Assembly: GCA_003640385.1 (NCBI GenBank)
Contig: RCAB01000215.1
Location: 1 to 64,000, forward strand
Source of the DNA: Setaria digitata
Taxonomy: Eukaryota; Nematoda; Chromadorea; Rhabditida; Setariidae
Reading direction: 5' to 3'
Length of the DNA: 64,000 nt
The notes under the pieces were generated by a model that was given only the letters and a program-made list of their open reading frames with translations, was not told the DNA's origin and did no database searches. The translations under genes and the position numbers were made by a program. The first letter of the stretch is position 1. Every line of letters begins with the position of its first letter. This document shows, piece by piece, positions 63,076-64,000 of the stretch.

Positions 63076-64000
63076 GAAATTTTCTTAAAAAATCTGATAG
63101 TTTTAATCTTACTAGTTCATCTAGGCGAGTGGTAGTTGAACTGTATTTATATCTACTACTTGCTAATAATACTGATATATCAAAAATAAATTTGAGGGGC
63201 TTTACCGCCAGCCGCTTTCTTTCTATCACATGTGTTGAATTATGCATGTACATTTTTAAAAGAGAGAAAAAAAAAATACCTTGAAGGAAGGTTGAAAATC
63301 TGAATTACCCCAATCTTTTTTTTTATAACCGAAACTTCATAATTTCAAAGCAGTTGCTACACAACGATACCAATTTCAAAAGTAAACTTTGTCAGGGTTA
63401 TTCTCTTTGTTTCAACAAGATATATTTCTCTTACCAGTAATTACAGTTGAGTGAATTGATTTTCAATTTTTAAGACCAGGTGGCGAAGAGCAGACTTATC
63501 AAATTGGTTTGTTTACATTTTCAATATTTTTGGCGCCCCGTCGTGCAGTTTATGGGACTTTTATTTCTAAAATAAAATTGACATATTTGTTGAGAAATCA
63601 AAATAAACCCAAGCAACCAAATTTTTTGGGCAGAAAGTGAATGTGCAGATTCACGAGGATTTCCTGATTCAAACTGGAAATTCCGTCACATTCCTCCTAC
63701 CTACATACGAGATCCATTCAGGATGTGCACGATGAACTGGTCCATCTGTCTCGACTGGGTATTCTCCCATTAATAATTTACTTTTCCATTGGCGATAATT
63801 TGTACGCCGGTTAACAAAATTGTCAATTTCTACTCAAAGTGATAAGAGCGGAAAAGAGCAAAAACGGCTCTTTTTTTTCTGCTAATGAATTGCAGACCAA
63901 CATTACCAGGGCTAATCCGATCCAGTTTGATCAATCTGACGAGACCAGAATTTTTGTTGATTTTGACTCGATTAAATTAATCAATTTGTAAATTTGCAAT
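63076..64000. other. Possible further exons of the Ig-domain gene, then AT-rich DNA
   Basis: From 63475 a plus frame after TTTTTAAG continues the previous phase (PGGEEQTYQIGLFTFSIFLA). From about 63633 another frame after TTGGGCAG reads through cysteines and tryptophans to a TAA at about 63771-63773. Neither join is convincing enough to add to the CDS. The last 200 bases show nothing. Confidence 0.3.

Overview
The window is nuclear DNA of a nematode. The evidence is a cuticle collagen with the nematode N-terminal collagen domain, short AT-rich genes with many small exons and TTTCAG-type acceptors, and orthologues of common animal genes. The AT-rich, loosely packed layout with long introns resembles clade III (filarial-type) nematodes, but that is an inference from style, not a species call. 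All gene models below were assembled by hand from the sequence. Each uses phase-matched splice joins and family motifs, so coordinates span first to last coding base and exons are listed in the evidence.

Left part (1-20 kb): the last exon of a protein kinase whose body lies off the left edge (478-605, +); a three-exon cuticle collagen (8454-4960, -) whose first intron carries a foreign 341-bp block; a cardiolipin synthase (10706-12720, +, N-terminus unresolved); and an unrecognised secreted protein of 419 residues with a six-cysteine tail (17498-19446, +). A stretch of almost 8 kb without a supported gene follows.

Middle (27-46 kb): two tandem five-exon TLC-domain membrane protein genes (27327-29082 and 32222-33857, +) whose exons 2, 3 and 4 have the same lengths (158, 166, 96 nt). 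Next come the C-terminal half of a Spred-type Sprouty-domain protein (37154-38530, +), a small 84-residue membrane protein (42960-43344, +), and a four-helix membrane protein of 154 residues (45113-44208, -). Then 45-53 kb has no supported gene.

Right part (53-64 kb) is gene-dense: TYW2/TRMT12 tRNA wybutosine synthase (52998-56026, +); a REEP/TB2-DP1-HVA22 ER-shaping protein (58410-56624, -), convergent with TYW2; the proteasome beta-1 subunit PSMB6/pbs-1 (59064-60995, +), divergent from REEP; and a secreted immunoglobulin-domain protein (61314 onward, +) that is only partly resolved.

The genes do not form a pathway. The most unusual signal is a perfect 341-bp duplication: TLC gene 1 exon 2, with both splice sites and pieces of both introns, also sits in the collagen gene's first intron 21.9 kb away. 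Other points of note are a GC-AG intron in PSMB6, facing A30 and U30 tracts around two in-frame exons of the REEP gene, and several lineage-specific proteins with no family I can name.
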